Source of the DNA: Haladaptatus litoreus
GTDB lineage: Archaea > Halobacteriota > Halobacteria > Halobacteriales > Haladaptataceae
Assembly: GCF_900156425.1 (NCBI RefSeq)
Contig: NZ_FTNO01000004.1
Span: forward strand, 333,788-397,787
Length of the DNA: 64,000 nucleotides
Direction: 5' to 3'
Positions 17,783 to 27,174 of the stretch are shown here, in pieces. The notes under the pieces were generated by a model. That model made no database searches. It saw only the letters and a list, made by a program, of their open reading frames with translations, and was not told the origin of the DNA. Made by a program: the position numbers and the translations under genes. The first letter of the stretch is position 1; each line of letters opens with the position of its first letter.

Positions 17783-17808
17783 ATTTCACTGGAAACGTGG
17801 TGTGTGTG
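17783..17808 (-). repeat. ORB-like repeat 6 (inverted)
   Basis: ATTTCACTGGAAACGTGGTG followed by TGTGTG is the reverse complement of the repeat 1-2 type. It marks the outer edge of the cluster. Confidence 0.7.
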
Positions 17809-17982
17809 TCTATCTGTTCTTTGTTATCTTTTACCATGTTTGGTATTGTCATTCCGATACAACAAAATCTTCTATGTCGGTGTGGAAAATTTGAAGGGAA
17901 AGCCTCGCCCTTCAGGTCGGGATGATTGTCCGAAACTTGGAGGTTAGCGGCATGAAACAGGCAGTATAGACGCTTATTGACC

Positions 17983-18372
17983 TCCTCCACGCCGTAAACG
18001 ACGTGGAATCCACCATGGGATATCGGCCAGCTCCCTTCGAGGTTTCAGCCCGCACTCTCACAGGAACCAGCAGCATACTGGAGGAACCTCTCGGTTTAAC
18101 TCCCGTGATAGGCTGTGGCCCGGTCACACAGGCCCCATCTCCGACCGAGTCATCGGCATATGTGTGTTCTCTGGTATAACTCTCTCCGCCGGAGTAGCGA
18201 ACGGAAGCACGAACTACAGCCGCTAAAACGTACCGCCGTAGGATATCCGGGCTCGCAACCGATGGCAGTGTATCGGTCGGTCCTATCGTTCGATCCGGGC
18301 CTGAAGACGCGGGTATGCACTACAAACTACTATCAGCGAGAGAATCTCGCCGTTCACGGTGGGAGGATGTCA
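17983..18372 (-). mobile_element. MITE-like element abutting the PAP2 gene
   Basis: On the minus strand it begins with TGACATCCTCCCACCGTGAA, then CGGCGAGATTCTCTCGCTG. The other border near 17983-18010 reads, on the plus strand, CCTCCACGCCGTAAACGACG. No coding frame makes sense. The first triplet TGA serves as the stop codon of the PAP2 gene. Another fragmentary terminus (GCCTCGCCCTTCAGGTCGGG) lies just before it at 17900-17925. Confidence 0.55.
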
Positions 18373-19209
18373 CCGCGGCAAATAGTCTTTCAGTATGGTT
18401 CTGATTTGTATCGGCAACCTCTCATTCCCCACATACCGTGTGGCGATAAGGACACTACCAATCCCCAGAATTGTCCCTGCAACGACATCTGTTGCCCAGT
18501 GGATTCCCAGGTACATGGTTGCAATAATAATGCTCACTGCAGTTGGAAGTGCAACAATTACCCAACCAGGGTATTCTTTGCGAGTTCGGTACGCGAGTAT
18601 TGCAGCGCTAATCGATAGTGACGTGTGTAGCGAAGGAAAAACGTTTGTGTTTGCGTTTACTTCTCCTGTTAAGATCTGTGACTGAGGATATGTCGAGTAA
18701 AGCAGTGGACTAACGAGGTCTGGAATTAGGTTTCGAGGCCCATATGATACAAAAAGGACATAGAAGATTAGACCTATAGCATAGTTTGCTGCGTAAGCGA
18801 TCGCCGTTTCCTTCAAGGCTCGATCGTCCGGTAGCGCGAAATAAGCAATGAACGGGAAGACGAGCAAAAAGATATACCCGTAGATGTACATGAACGAGAA
18901 ATACATCGTTAGCTCCTGCGTTGCAAACATCTGTACTTTGCCGACGAAATCACCTTCAATGGCGTGGATTAAGCCTGTGATATTCCAATCGAGAAGCCAC
19001 GACAGTTCAGGACCGAACTCACGAGCTACTTTATTCACCCCGAGAACGCCGATGAGCAGAGCGAGATAGGGATACACAGCCACCATGCGCTCTCTAAACT
19101 GTTCACGTGCGTGTTTGAGCCCAGATCGACCGACAAACAGCAGCGTTGCGATACCGAGCAATATTATTTCGCCGACGAGGATTTTCCCGGCGATGTCGGC
19201 TAAACTCAC
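18370..19209 (-). CDS. PAP2-superfamily membrane phosphatase
   Basis: The 279-residue protein has about six membrane helices and two PAP2 active-site motifs: NTNVFPSLHTSLSISA (about residues 189-204, acid-base His in PSLH) and GIHWATDVVAGTILG (about 236-250, nucleophilic His with Asp). The KxxxxxxRP motif is not obvious, so it may belong to the inositolphosphotransferase-like branch. Likely substrate is a lipid phosphate, possibly a dolichyl phosphate in glycan recycling (inference from the nearby surface-glycan genes). Its TGA stop is also the terminus of a mobile element. Confidence 0.85.
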   Translation of the reverse strand: MSLADIAGKILVGEIILLGIATLLFVGRSGLKHAREQFRERMVAVYPYLALLIGVLGVNKVAREFGPELSWLLDWNITGLIHAIEGDFVGKVQMFATQELTMYFSFMYIYGYIFLLVFPFIAYFALPDDRALKETAIAYAANYAIGLIFYVLFVSYGPRNLIPDLVSPLLYSTYPQSQILTGEVNANTNVFPSLHTSLSISAAILAYRTRKEYPGWVIVALPTAVSIIIATMYLGIHWATDVVAGTILGIGSVLIATRYVGNERLPIQIRTILKDYLPR

Positions 19210-19315
19210 AATTTCACCGTTTTGGTCTCCGGCACTTTGGCGTTTCGCTTTTCAAAGTTCGTTTCTGCTTTTTGAGCTTATTCATGATATGTTTGCCTTT
19301 TCTATCACTATTTTA

Positions 19316-21181
19316 TCATTCCCGGAGAAGTTTTCCATCGCTCGTGTACCGAAAGCCTGCATTCTTAAACGTAGCTTTAGCCTTTGCTCGGTTGAGAATG
19401 CCATTCGCTCCTGGGAACGGAAGTACCGGGTCTGCGTTCACCCATCGAAGATCTTCTGCAATCGATTCATGGCGGGCCAAGGGGCTTGCTGCAGGTTCTG
19501 CATAGCCATCGAATACTTCATCAACGATATAGTCTTTATCCAAGAGCTGCGCCACTGCTCGGCGGAATCGGACATTACTGAACGGCGTTTTCCGTGCGTT
19601 AAAACCAACGTGATACATCGCCGGTGACTGATCGACATGCAGTTGAACATTATCGGCGCGTCCGATAGTGCGCACGTCAGTTGTCGACACGCCAGTCGCT
19701 GTCGCATCCGCCTCATCGTTTAAAACGATTTGTGTCGCGGCCGCTCCAGATGGAACCACGATAAATCGCAGGCGTTCAAACTGGGGACCCCCAGCATATT
19801 GCTGGAGGTGTTGTAGGTGCGATGGCAGATAACTACTGATGTCGATCGTCTCGTCGGTTGTGTCAATACGCCTGAGAAAGTGCTGGTCGAAGCGTTCGAG
19901 GGTCAGCTGTTTCTTGGGCTCTGCGTTCGAAAATTGGAGCGAACCACTCCCGACTGCTTGTCGGTTGTCCCAAGCGAGTGCTTTTGTGGCAGTTGTATCT
20001 CCGTCGAATACGGTTTCTGCCCGTTTTCGCCTCTGTTCCCAGATATGTTTTGGAAGAATCGGTGTAGTAAAAGCACGCATCGCGACCGCTTGACTTGTTG
20101 GAGTAAATCGAATACGAACTGTTTGCTCATCTATTGCTGTCGCAGACTCGACTAACGTGGCGGCACCGCGAAACCGTGGTGATGGAACTGGACTCTCAAG
20201 CGTCCCAAGTGCCGTATCATTGAGAAACCGGTAGGTAAATGCGACGTCTGTTGCGGTAAGTGCTTCTCCGTCATGCCACCGGAGATCATCTCGAAGCCGA
20301 ACAGTTGCAACTGGCCCTTTTTCGGATGACTCTGCTAATGACTGCCATTCCCATGAGTGAGCAAGCCACGTACAGACCTTACCATCTATCCAGCGCCCTA
20401 GGGGGTCATACAACAGGTCAATTATCCTTTCGTCGCTCGTGAAATTCGCCGTGAGTGGATTGAGATTTTCGGTTGGACGGGCGTCTTGTGTTGTCATTCG
20501 AAGCGTACTTTCCTCATCTGTCATCTTGACTGAGAGATATCCAAGCGCAGAATGCGGTTGCTGGATTTGCGCCCATCCGTCGAATCTATCCGTTCGGGTT
20601 GCACGGATCTCATCTGGAAACGCAACGACAGTAAACGGTTGATTGCGGGCTATCGAATGTTGGAGCCGTTTTAGCGTTTTAGTTCGCTGAACCCCACTCT
20701 GTTGTCGCTGGGTGAGCAACTGCTTATCTGTAGTGAGGTTTGCGTAGCCAAACGGGTTCTGCCATCCTGTCCCGGTACTGAACCGAGAATGTAACAGCGT
20801 TCTGAGTTCATCTGGCTCGTCAAGACCGGGAAAACATGCAACATAGCAGTCAAAAGTACGGTCAAGAAGGATATCACGAAGTAGCTCGCTGCGTTCCATC
20901 GGCACAACTTGTGCCGCAATACCGACTTCGTTGAGCCGTTTTGCTAGAAACCGCGCGATGCGAATTGCCCGTGGATCTGCATCGGCCGGGAGGGTTTTTA
21001 TGGAGAACGCTACTTGTGCTGCAGTGTCACGACTTACGAGCAACCGAGCGTCTTCTATACAGCCACTTCCGAGCGTCATTCCGAATGCGGCAAGTAGCTC
21101 TCGCCGTCCGACGTTCGGGAGGGTTGGGAGGGCATCGGAATCGTTGAAATCCTGTTTTGATCGCATGTTTGGAGTCTGCAT
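19316..21181 (-). CDS. Tat-exported lipoprotein, ABC-type solute-binding protein (family 5)
   Basis: The 621-residue protein has a twin-arginine start, RRELLAAFGMTLGSG, followed by a cysteine that forms a lipobox, so it is probably a lipid-anchored Tat substrate. The body fits SBP_bac_5: DDLRWHDGEALTATDVAFTY (about 298-317), TPILPKHIWEQ, and NVRFRRAVAQLLDKDYIVDE near the C-terminus. Such proteins deliver peptides or nickel to a permease. No permease or ATPase genes adjoin, so it is an orphan here. ATG 21181 was used; ATG 21166 is equally possible. The 21182-21529 gap holds only AT-rich divergent upstream DNA. Confidence 0.85.
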   Translation of the reverse strand: MQTPNMRSKQDFNDSDALPTLPNVGRRELLAAFGMTLGSGCIEDARLLVSRDTAAQVAFSIKTLPADADPRAIRIARFLAKRLNEVGIAAQVVPMERSELLRDILLDRTFDCYVACFPGLDEPDELRTLLHSRFSTGTGWQNPFGYANLTTDKQLLTQRQQSGVQRTKTLKRLQHSIARNQPFTVVAFPDEIRATRTDRFDGWAQIQQPHSALGYLSVKMTDEESTLRMTTQDARPTENLNPLTANFTSDERIIDLLYDPLGRWIDGKVCTWLAHSWEWQSLAESSEKGPVATVRLRDDLRWHDGEALTATDVAFTYRFLNDTALGTLESPVPSPRFRGAATLVESATAIDEQTVRIRFTPTSQAVAMRAFTTPILPKHIWEQRRKRAETVFDGDTTATKALAWDNRQAVGSGSLQFSNAEPKKQLTLERFDQHFLRRIDTTDETIDISSYLPSHLQHLQQYAGGPQFERLRFIVVPSGAAATQIVLNDEADATATGVSTTDVRTIGRADNVQLHVDQSPAMYHVGFNARKTPFSNVRFRRAVAQLLDKDYIVDEVFDGYAEPAASPLARHESIAEDLRWVNADPVLPFPGANGILNRAKAKATFKNAGFRYTSDGKLLRE

Positions 21182-21529
21182 CAGGCAGGGGGGTCGATAG
21201 TTGATAGATGGCTGTCAATTTGGGAGGACCACGCGAATGATAAGTTCGATCGGTTATTATCTCTGGAGAGTGCTCCTCTTTGTTTTATTATACAGGACAT
21301 AATAGCACTCCTATTCACTATTGTGTATGTCTTTTGTAAGCTGTTCCCATGGTACCGAGACTTCCGCAAAATTAACTATATTGTGCCGTACTTTCTCATA
21401 TGTGACCTGCCGAATATCGTTTCGCGACTTCGCTGCCCCAGTAGAACGCTGTTATACTGTTCACGGAACGTTCAAACAGTTTTCCAACAACTTAGTGACG
21501 CGATAACAAAAAGGAGTTACGTATATTGT

Positions 21530-22957
21530 ATGGTAAGGATGTCTGCCCGGAAGTTGGTTCGCCTTGTCTTTGCTTCTCTCATTGTCCTCTCAGTCTTTGC
21601 GTTAGCAAATGGTGCAACAAGCTCATCGGTTGGACAGACTGACAAGGACATTCGCCAAGCGGATATTTCGACAGGTGAGAGCAAGCAAATCGCACCGCAG
21701 ACAAACAACATCACCGTCATCGCGACTGATTCAAACTCCTGGATGGGCAAAGCAAGCGATGATCCCCGTGCTCGCGCCGAACTAGTTGCATTCAACCCGA
21801 ACGGGACGGTTCTCTACTACAATGATTCGCATACGCGTTACTGGGATGTCGACCCGGTGATGGGAACGAGTACCACTGTCGAATATCTCTATGCCGACCA
21901 CCTGAACAAATCTGAGTGTGGTTCCGAAGTTTGTACTCGCAACGGAATCGAGCGCGTCAACCTCTCTACTGGGGAGGTTACCGATATTTACAGTCGAGTC
22001 ACCCCTGGAAAACACTCAACTCGATGGCACGACGGCGACCGAATTAACGAATCTACCTACGCTGTCGCCGATATCGCCCAAGACCGTGTTTTCACTGTCA
22101 ACACAACAACAGGACTGATAGAGTGGTCGTGGGAGGCGCAAAACGATTTCAATCCGATGAAAAGCGGCGGCTCATTCCCTGAAGACTGGACGCATCTCAA
22201 CGACATAGAAGTTCTTGACGATGGTCGGCTAATGGTCAGTCTTCGGAACCACGACCAAGTTGTGTTCCTTGACCGTGAGACTGGTCTAATGGAAAACTGG
22301 ACGCTTGGAAGCGATGGTCAACATGATATCGTCTACGAACAGCATAACCCAGATTACATTCCCGAATCAGATGGCGGTCCGGCAGTGCTTATCGGTGACT
22401 CCGAAAACAACCGCGTAGTCGAGTATCAACGCGAAAATAGCAAGTGGAACCGGACGTGGACGTGGCAGGACTCCCAGATGCAGTGGCCGCGTGACGCCGA
22501 CCGCCTGCCGAATGGCCACACCCTTATCACCGACTCGAACGGTAATCGCGTCTTCGAGGTAAACCAGGAAGGGGATGTTGTCTGGTCAATCGATATTGCG
22601 TTCCCATACGAAGCGGAACGTCTCGAATCTGGTGACGAGAGTACAGGTGGACAGAGCGCGAGTGCGCTTGGTCTCGCCTCGAAATCTTCGAGCAATGAAA
22701 ATACAGTCTCGACTAGTAATCGAATCGGCCAGAAAGAAAGTATAGTTGGACGTAGCTGGATAGTACTAAAGAATATTGTCCCCGGACGGTACATGAACGC
22801 ATTCATGTACATACTACCTAGCTGGATGGACCCGACCGAAGTGTTTGCTCTCCTTGCACTCGTTCTCGGGTCACTAGCGTGGGTAGCCATCGAGTGGCAC
22901 TGGTCATCTCGGTCGCTGACCATTCCGTGGACAATTCACATCGAGCGGAAAGGATGA
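21530..22957 (+). CDS. Arylsulfotransferase-like (ASST) membrane-anchored protein
   Basis: I chose ATG 21530 (MVRMSARKLVRLVF) since a signal-like hydrophobic stretch follows and AAGGAG lies about 14 bases upstream; the frame is open further 5'. The 475-residue product shows the repeated beta-propeller style of arylsulfotransferases: LVAFNPNGTVLYYN, HLNDIEVLDDGRLMVSLR, HDIVYEQHNP, GDSENNRVVEY, DADRLPNGHTLITDSNGNRV. A membrane helix (about 425-450) anchors the C-terminus. The family transfers sulfate between phenolic or sugar hydroxyls; a role in sulfated glycans is inferred from the context. It is followed 49 bases later by a GT-C-like gene, likely one operon. Confidence 0.8.
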   Translation: MVRMSARKLVRLVFASLIVLSVFALANGATSSSVGQTDKDIRQADISTGESKQIAPQTNNITVIATDSNSWMGKASDDPRARAELVAFNPNGTVLYYNDSHTRYWDVDPVMGTSTTVEYLYADHLNKSECGSEVCTRNGIERVNLSTGEVTDIYSRVTPGKHSTRWHDGDRINESTYAVADIAQDRVFTVNTTTGLIEWSWEAQNDFNPMKSGGSFPEDWTHLNDIEVLDDGRLMVSLRNHDQVVFLDRETGLMENWTLGSDGQHDIVYEQHNPDYIPESDGGPAVLIGDSENNRVVEYQRENSKWNRTWTWQDSQMQWPRDADRLPNGHTLITDSNGNRVFEVNQEGDVVWSIDIAFPYEAERLESGDESTGGQSASALGLASKSSSNENTVSTSNRIGQKESIVGRSWIVLKNIVPGRYMNAFMYILPSWMDPTEVFALLALVLGSLAWVAIEWHWSSRSLTIPWTIHIERKG

Positions 22958-23006
22958 CAATGTACAGTCATATAACGAGTCAAGCCTTGAAAACAGGTGG
23001 TTCATA

Positions 23007-24644
23007 ATGTCGCACGGTATTAACGAACACCAACAGTGGAGCCTCACAGACAAACTAGCTGAACTGGCTGCTGACAAGCGAGCATGGCTTGCAATGGCAA
23101 TAGGAACCGGCCTATTCGTCCATTTTGTCTATCTCATAACCCATCCATATCCTGCCTATGGAGCTGGATTGTACCTCCAGATTGCCGAGGAAATCAGCGC
23201 CCACGGATATGCGTTGCCAGAGCGCATTCCACTCTACACAGATGATGGTGTCCCCTTCGCCTACCCGCCGCTGATGTACTACGTTTCGGCAGTAATCATG
23301 GACATGACGGGTGTTGATCCGATTACGTTGAGCCGACTGCTCCCCGGATTTGTGACGGTACTGTATCTTATTCCGTTTTACTATCTGGCACGCGAAATAC
23401 TTGAGTCCACACCACAGGCGGGCTTTGCGACAATCGTCCTCGCAGTGACGCCGCCCGTCCTTCAGTGGCATCTTTCGGCAGGCGGTGTTGTCCGTGCACC
23501 TGCGTTCCTCTTCGCGCTGACTGGTGCATACACTGGTATCAAGCTATTCAAAACCAGTAACATGAGGTGGGTCATCCCTTCAACCGTATTGTTTGGAATG
23601 ACGATTCTCACCCACCCAGTGTATACCGTCTTTTTCGGGACAACATATCTTCTGATGTTTGCCTGCTTTAGTAGGACTCCACGCGGCCTTGTCTACGGAG
23701 CTTTCGTTGCTGGCGGCGGTATCCTTCTGGCCTCGCCGTGGTGGCTCCAAATCATCGCCACGCATGGTGCGGACATTTTCACGGCAGCATCTGGAACCCA
23801 TTCGGGTCTTGGCGGCGGTGTTGGTCGCTTCCTCGATCAGTTTGTGTATCCGCTTGAACCGGAGCTCCCTGCGATTTTCTTCGTCGGGTCGTTTGCGGGC
23901 ACAGTGTATTTGATTAGAAAACGGCGGTTCTTTTTGCCGCTGTGGCTGGTAGCCGCCGCGTTCATGCTTGGGAAACTTCGTTTCCAGTTCCCTGCTGGAG
24001 CAATGATGCTATCTATCCTGGTCTTCGAAGTCATCGTCCCGCGTATTCGGTACTTGTCGGCAAAAACGCGTTACTCACGCTCGGCACCATTGGTCGTCGT
24101 CATGGTTATCGCACTTATCATCTCTAGCGTCGGCGTCTCATACGCCGCCGGCGGTCTTAACTCCAATTTTGACAGTAGCACACAACCAGCGTTCATGGAC
24201 GACGATGACAAGGCTGCAATGGAGTGGATTCAGGAAAATACCGCGTCTGACTCTGAGTTTATCGTTCTCGGTGACGTTGCCGAGTGGTTCCCGCTCATGA
24301 CCGATCGGGCAATCCTCGTCGGCCCATGGGGTGTTGAATGGGAGGGGCATGAGAATTATCGCCATCATCTTAGCTTATATAAGCGATTGTCACGGTGCCC
24401 AGGGAAAGCGTGTCTGACAAAAAAGATGGTCGCGAACGATGTCGACCCGAACTACATCTATGTCCCCAAGAACCACTATACAGTTCGTGGTATCGACCAA
24501 TATCAGAAGCCATGGATGCGTGAGCAGATGGTTGATTCGGACCGTTACAAACTCATCTACGAAAATGAAGGTGCGATGGTGTTCCGTATTGAAGAACCAA
24601 TAGAGCCAGCCGAAGTCCCTGAGAATGGGCCACAGCCGGTTTAA
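23007..24644 (+). CDS. GT-C-like polytopic membrane glycosyltransferase
   Basis: The 545-residue protein has about ten transmembrane helices followed by a soluble C-terminal domain (about 395-545). The first extracytoplasmic loop (GLYLQIAEEISAHGYALPER) contains the acidic residues expected of GT-C enzymes. AMEWIQENTASDSEFIVLGD in the C-terminal domain is typical of archaeal members related to dolichyl-phosphate-sugar transferases. It probably uses a lipid-linked sugar donor at the outer face of the membrane. Co-transcribed with the sulfotransferase-like gene. Exact substrate not visible. Confidence 0.75.
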   Translation: MSHGINEHQQWSLTDKLAELAADKRAWLAMAIGTGLFVHFVYLITHPYPAYGAGLYLQIAEEISAHGYALPERIPLYTDDGVPFAYPPLMYYVSAVIMDMTGVDPITLSRLLPGFVTVLYLIPFYYLAREILESTPQAGFATIVLAVTPPVLQWHLSAGGVVRAPAFLFALTGAYTGIKLFKTSNMRWVIPSTVLFGMTILTHPVYTVFFGTTYLLMFACFSRTPRGLVYGAFVAGGGILLASPWWLQIIATHGADIFTAASGTHSGLGGGVGRFLDQFVYPLEPELPAIFFVGSFAGTVYLIRKRRFFLPLWLVAAAFMLGKLRFQFPAGAMMLSILVFEVIVPRIRYLSAKTRYSRSAPLVVVMVIALIISSVGVSYAAGGLNSNFDSSTQPAFMDDDDKAAMEWIQENTASDSEFIVLGDVAEWFPLMTDRAILVGPWGVEWEGHENYRHHLSLYKRLSRCPGKACLTKKMVANDVDPNYIYVPKNHYTVRGIDQYQKPWMREQMVDSDRYKLIYENEGAMVFRIEEPIEPAEVPENGPQPV

Positions 24645-24668
24645 TCCGCGGCTCACAGTCTTCTAACT

Positions 24669-24893
24669 GTTCGTGCCGTCTACAAGTGCGACGAATGGTG
24701 GCTTCAATTCGTCTGTCATACTACTATCGACTCCGAACTATCGGGCGACGAGACAGCAGGCGTTGACCTCGGGATTTGTACCTTTGTCGCTGTCTTATTC
24801 GGTGGTGAGTCCGTGTTGTATCCTGGCAGGATGCAAAAAGAGGACGAATACTACTTCGCTAACAAGAAAGCGAAATGTGATCACGAACCCTAA
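24669..24893 (+). pseudogene. TnpB central fragment
   Basis: The frame reads VRAVYKCDEWWLQFVCHTTI, then AGVDLGICTFVAVLFG (RuvC-I with its Asp) and DEYYFANKKAKCD, and stops at TAA 24891. It matches the middle of a TnpB of a type different from the longer copies here; N- and C-terminal parts are gone. The rest of the 24645-25021 gap shows no other gene. Confidence 0.7.
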
Positions 24894-25021
24894 TATCCCA
24901 ACTCGGAGAAATTCTCGCGTTTGAGCGCAGAGAGGAGGTCAACTGCAATCGCCTCGAATCGAGCATGCGGAATCGTCACACGAAAGGAATCCTTTTGCCC
25001 GCTCCTGCTGACATACGAACA

Positions 25022-26335
25022 ATGTTCGGTACTAGTGGAATCCGTGGGCCTGTCGGTGACGTTGTCACCGGTGAGCTCGCACTGGTAGTTGGCCGCGCAC
25101 TTGCCTCAACCGGCGTAGAGCGTGTTGTCGTTGGTCGAGATCCTCGTGACAGTGGTCGATTTCTTGCGGATGCCCTTTCAGCAGGCTTGCGGGAGTGCGG
25201 AACAGACGTGGTGCACCTCGGCCTCGCCGCAACACCCACAGTCGCTCGGAGCGTCCAATGGAAGAATGCCGATGCGGGTGTTTCGATCACCGCATCGCAT
25301 AATCCCGCGACGGACAATGGCATCAAGCTCTGGAATCCATCCGGACAGGCGTTCGACGCCGACCAGCGCAAGGAGGTCACTCGCCGAATTGAGGAAGCAG
25401 ACTTTGACTTCGCCGAATGGGACGAAACCGGCGACAAAACACATTGGAAGGGTGCACACGACCAACACGTTGAAACACTCGTTGACGCTGTCACCCCCGC
25501 CGACCTCTCTGTCGTCATAGACGTCGGAAATGGTGCCGGAGGGGTGACCGCCGACGCGCTCTACGAACTCGGCTGTGATGTGGAGACGCTGAATGCCCAG
25601 CCAGACGGCCGGTTTCCGGCACGTCCGAGTGAACCGACTGCGGAAAACTGCCAATCGCTTTGTGACCATGTCGTTGCGACCGGTGCAGATCTTGGTATTG
25701 CTCACGATGGTGATGCAGACCGCATGATGGCTGTTGACGAAACAGGTGAATTCATCCCTGGTGACGTGCTCTTGACTCTGTTCGCCCGTCAGCGAGCGGG
25801 TGACGGTGAGACTATAGCGACGCCCGTCGACACGAGCCTCATCGTCGAAGACGTTCTCGCCGAGCAAGGCGCGGATGTGGTTCGAACTCAAGTCGGCGAT
25901 GTATATGTAGCCGAACGTGCGACTGAATCCGGTGTTGTCTTTGGTGGCGAGCAGTCGGGCGCGTGGATTTGGCCAGATCAAACGCTCTGCCCAGACGGAT
26001 CGCTTGCGGCCTGTCGACTCGCAGAACTTATCGCTCGAAAGGGGCCACTCTCAAAACTCGCCGACGACGTCGGTGAGTATCCAATTCGTCGGAAGAACAT
26101 TGAAACCGAGGACAAAGCCAGTTTGATGACTGCCCTCTCTAGCTCGGTGACCGACCGCTACGCCGACGCCACCACTATCGACGGTGTGCGTGTTTCGTTA
26201 GATCAAGGGTGGTTTCTGATTCGCGCTAGCGGAACGCAACCATTGGTTCGCATCGCAGCAGAAGCCCGCGACCCGGCGACCGCAGATGAAGTCTTTGAGA
26301 CGGCGAATGCGTTTGTTGCTGACCACATGGAGTAG
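25022..26335 (+). CDS. glmM: Phosphoglucosamine mutase / phosphohexomutase
   Basis: ATG 25022 (MFGTSGIRGPVGD) matches the conserved family start. The 437-residue protein has the catalytic phosphoserine loop GVSITASHNPATDNG (about residues 83-97), the metal-binding DGDADRMM (about 227-234), the sugar-binding GGEQSGAWIW (about 306-315) and the phosphate-binding RASGTQPLVRI near the C-terminus. It interconverts glucosamine-6-P and glucosamine-1-P (or mannose phosphates). glmS lies 0.8 kb away and a GlmU-type gene at 59578, so a UDP-GlcNAc role is favoured. Confidence 0.92.
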   Translation: MFGTSGIRGPVGDVVTGELALVVGRALASTGVERVVVGRDPRDSGRFLADALSAGLRECGTDVVHLGLAATPTVARSVQWKNADAGVSITASHNPATDNGIKLWNPSGQAFDADQRKEVTRRIEEADFDFAEWDETGDKTHWKGAHDQHVETLVDAVTPADLSVVIDVGNGAGGVTADALYELGCDVETLNAQPDGRFPARPSEPTAENCQSLCDHVVATGADLGIAHDGDADRMMAVDETGEFIPGDVLLTLFARQRAGDGETIATPVDTSLIVEDVLAEQGADVVRTQVGDVYVAERATESGVVFGGEQSGAWIWPDQTLCPDGSLAACRLAELIARKGPLSKLADDVGEYPIRRKNIETEDKASLMTALSSSVTDRYADATTIDGVRVSLDQGWFLIRASGTQPLVRIAAEARDPATADEVFETANAFVADHME

Positions 26336-26689
26336 TTGTCTACGCTGGTCTCAAACAGTGTTTCGGCCCTCTCCTTCTCTGGCATGAGCCGATACTGGCC
26401 AGTTATTCATTTTTGACATTCATTCGATGAAAGGTGTAAGTAGTGGATGACAGTGTCCCTATCGGCGACTGCCACGGCGACGATGGGACATCCCTTACTG
26501 TGCAATACAACCAGTAATAATTTTTGGCCCATTCTATGTGTATTTTTGATATAATTTCACAGGTTGCTATATGGTAGCTTTATTAACGATTTAAATACTG
26601 GTTTTCTATGTTATAATCTACTATTTAACTCCTCTACATGCCTATATGTGTATTTGTGTGTGTTTTTATGAAACGTTCCTCCTTCCGTG

Positions 26690-26900
26690 TTTCTGTTCCT
26701 GATGAACGCACTCCGCGGCTTGACCGCGGGGCGTCCTGCTTCGATGACGTGCATCCACTCGTCCCGAATGACGAGCGAACACAGAGAGTGCAGTTTCCAC
26801 AGGTGGTGATTCGGACCGTCCCGGCCCTACATGAAAAGATAGTTTGGTGAGTCCCCGTCGAGGACGTTCTTTGCCGCATCCAAGTCCCGATCTTCGATGT
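26690..26900 (-). pseudogene. TnpB C-terminal fragment
   Basis: On the minus strand HIEDRDLDAAKNVLDGDSPN corresponds to the ADRDANAAYNILSRG region of TnpB, followed by a decayed tail and the CCGCGGCTTGACCGCGG hairpin of an IS end at 26715-26731. Several stops interrupt the frame. The remaining part of the 26336-26952 gap is AT-rich DNA without a recognisable gene. Confidence 0.6.
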
Positions 26901-26952
26901 GGCTTAGTTTATTCCCTGGATAATAAAACAGTCTCCGGACGACTACCTGAAT

Positions 26953-27135
26953 ATGACAAGTCTTGATTGGAGTGGTCGTTACCTCACTATTGCTATCGTG
27001 AGCACGAGCGGGACGGTCATAGCGTGGTTCCTCGAGAGCGCTCATATTCCCTCAATTGCGCTTCTTACCGCTGTGGGATTTGCGACGCTCGCATTGTTTC
27101 ATGCACGTCATCTTCAACGGTTCTCTCTCCAATAA
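26953..27135 (+). CDS. Small two-helix membrane protein, unknown
   Basis: The 60-residue frame (MTSLDWSGRYLTIAIVSTSG start) has two hydrophobic helices (about 10-28 and 32-50). A TATA-like GGATAATAAAAC at 26919-26930 lies about 24 bases upstream, the distance expected for a leaderless haloarchaeal transcript. No family recognised. It converges with glmS. It could be a spurious frame. Confidence 0.4.
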   Translation: MTSLDWSGRYLTIAIVSTSGTVIAWFLESAHIPSIALLTAVGFATLALFHARHLQRFSLQ

Positions 27136-27174
27136 AAACACACCCGCTGACGCTCCGTACTGTTGTCCTTCTAC

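Larger units (their letters stand above)
16827..17830. other. Putative replication origin region (ORB cluster, AT-rich)
   Basis: About 1 kb without a convincing gene. It holds five of the six ORB-like repeats: three on the plus strand (16871, 17286, 17349) and two inverted (17532, 17783). AT-rich stretches lie around 16980-17035, 17370-17510 and 17610-17720. Inverted ORBs around an AT-rich segment next to an orc1 gene are the known architecture of haloarchaeal chromosomal origins. The likely unwinding segment is between repeats 4 and 5. Function is inferred, not shown. Confidence 0.72.

Noticed and set aside
14786..17808. CRISPR array made of the CACGTTTCCAGTGAAAT repeats
   Set aside because: Spacing is irregular (tens to 2000 bases), orientation changes, and no cas genes are near. 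ORBs fit better.
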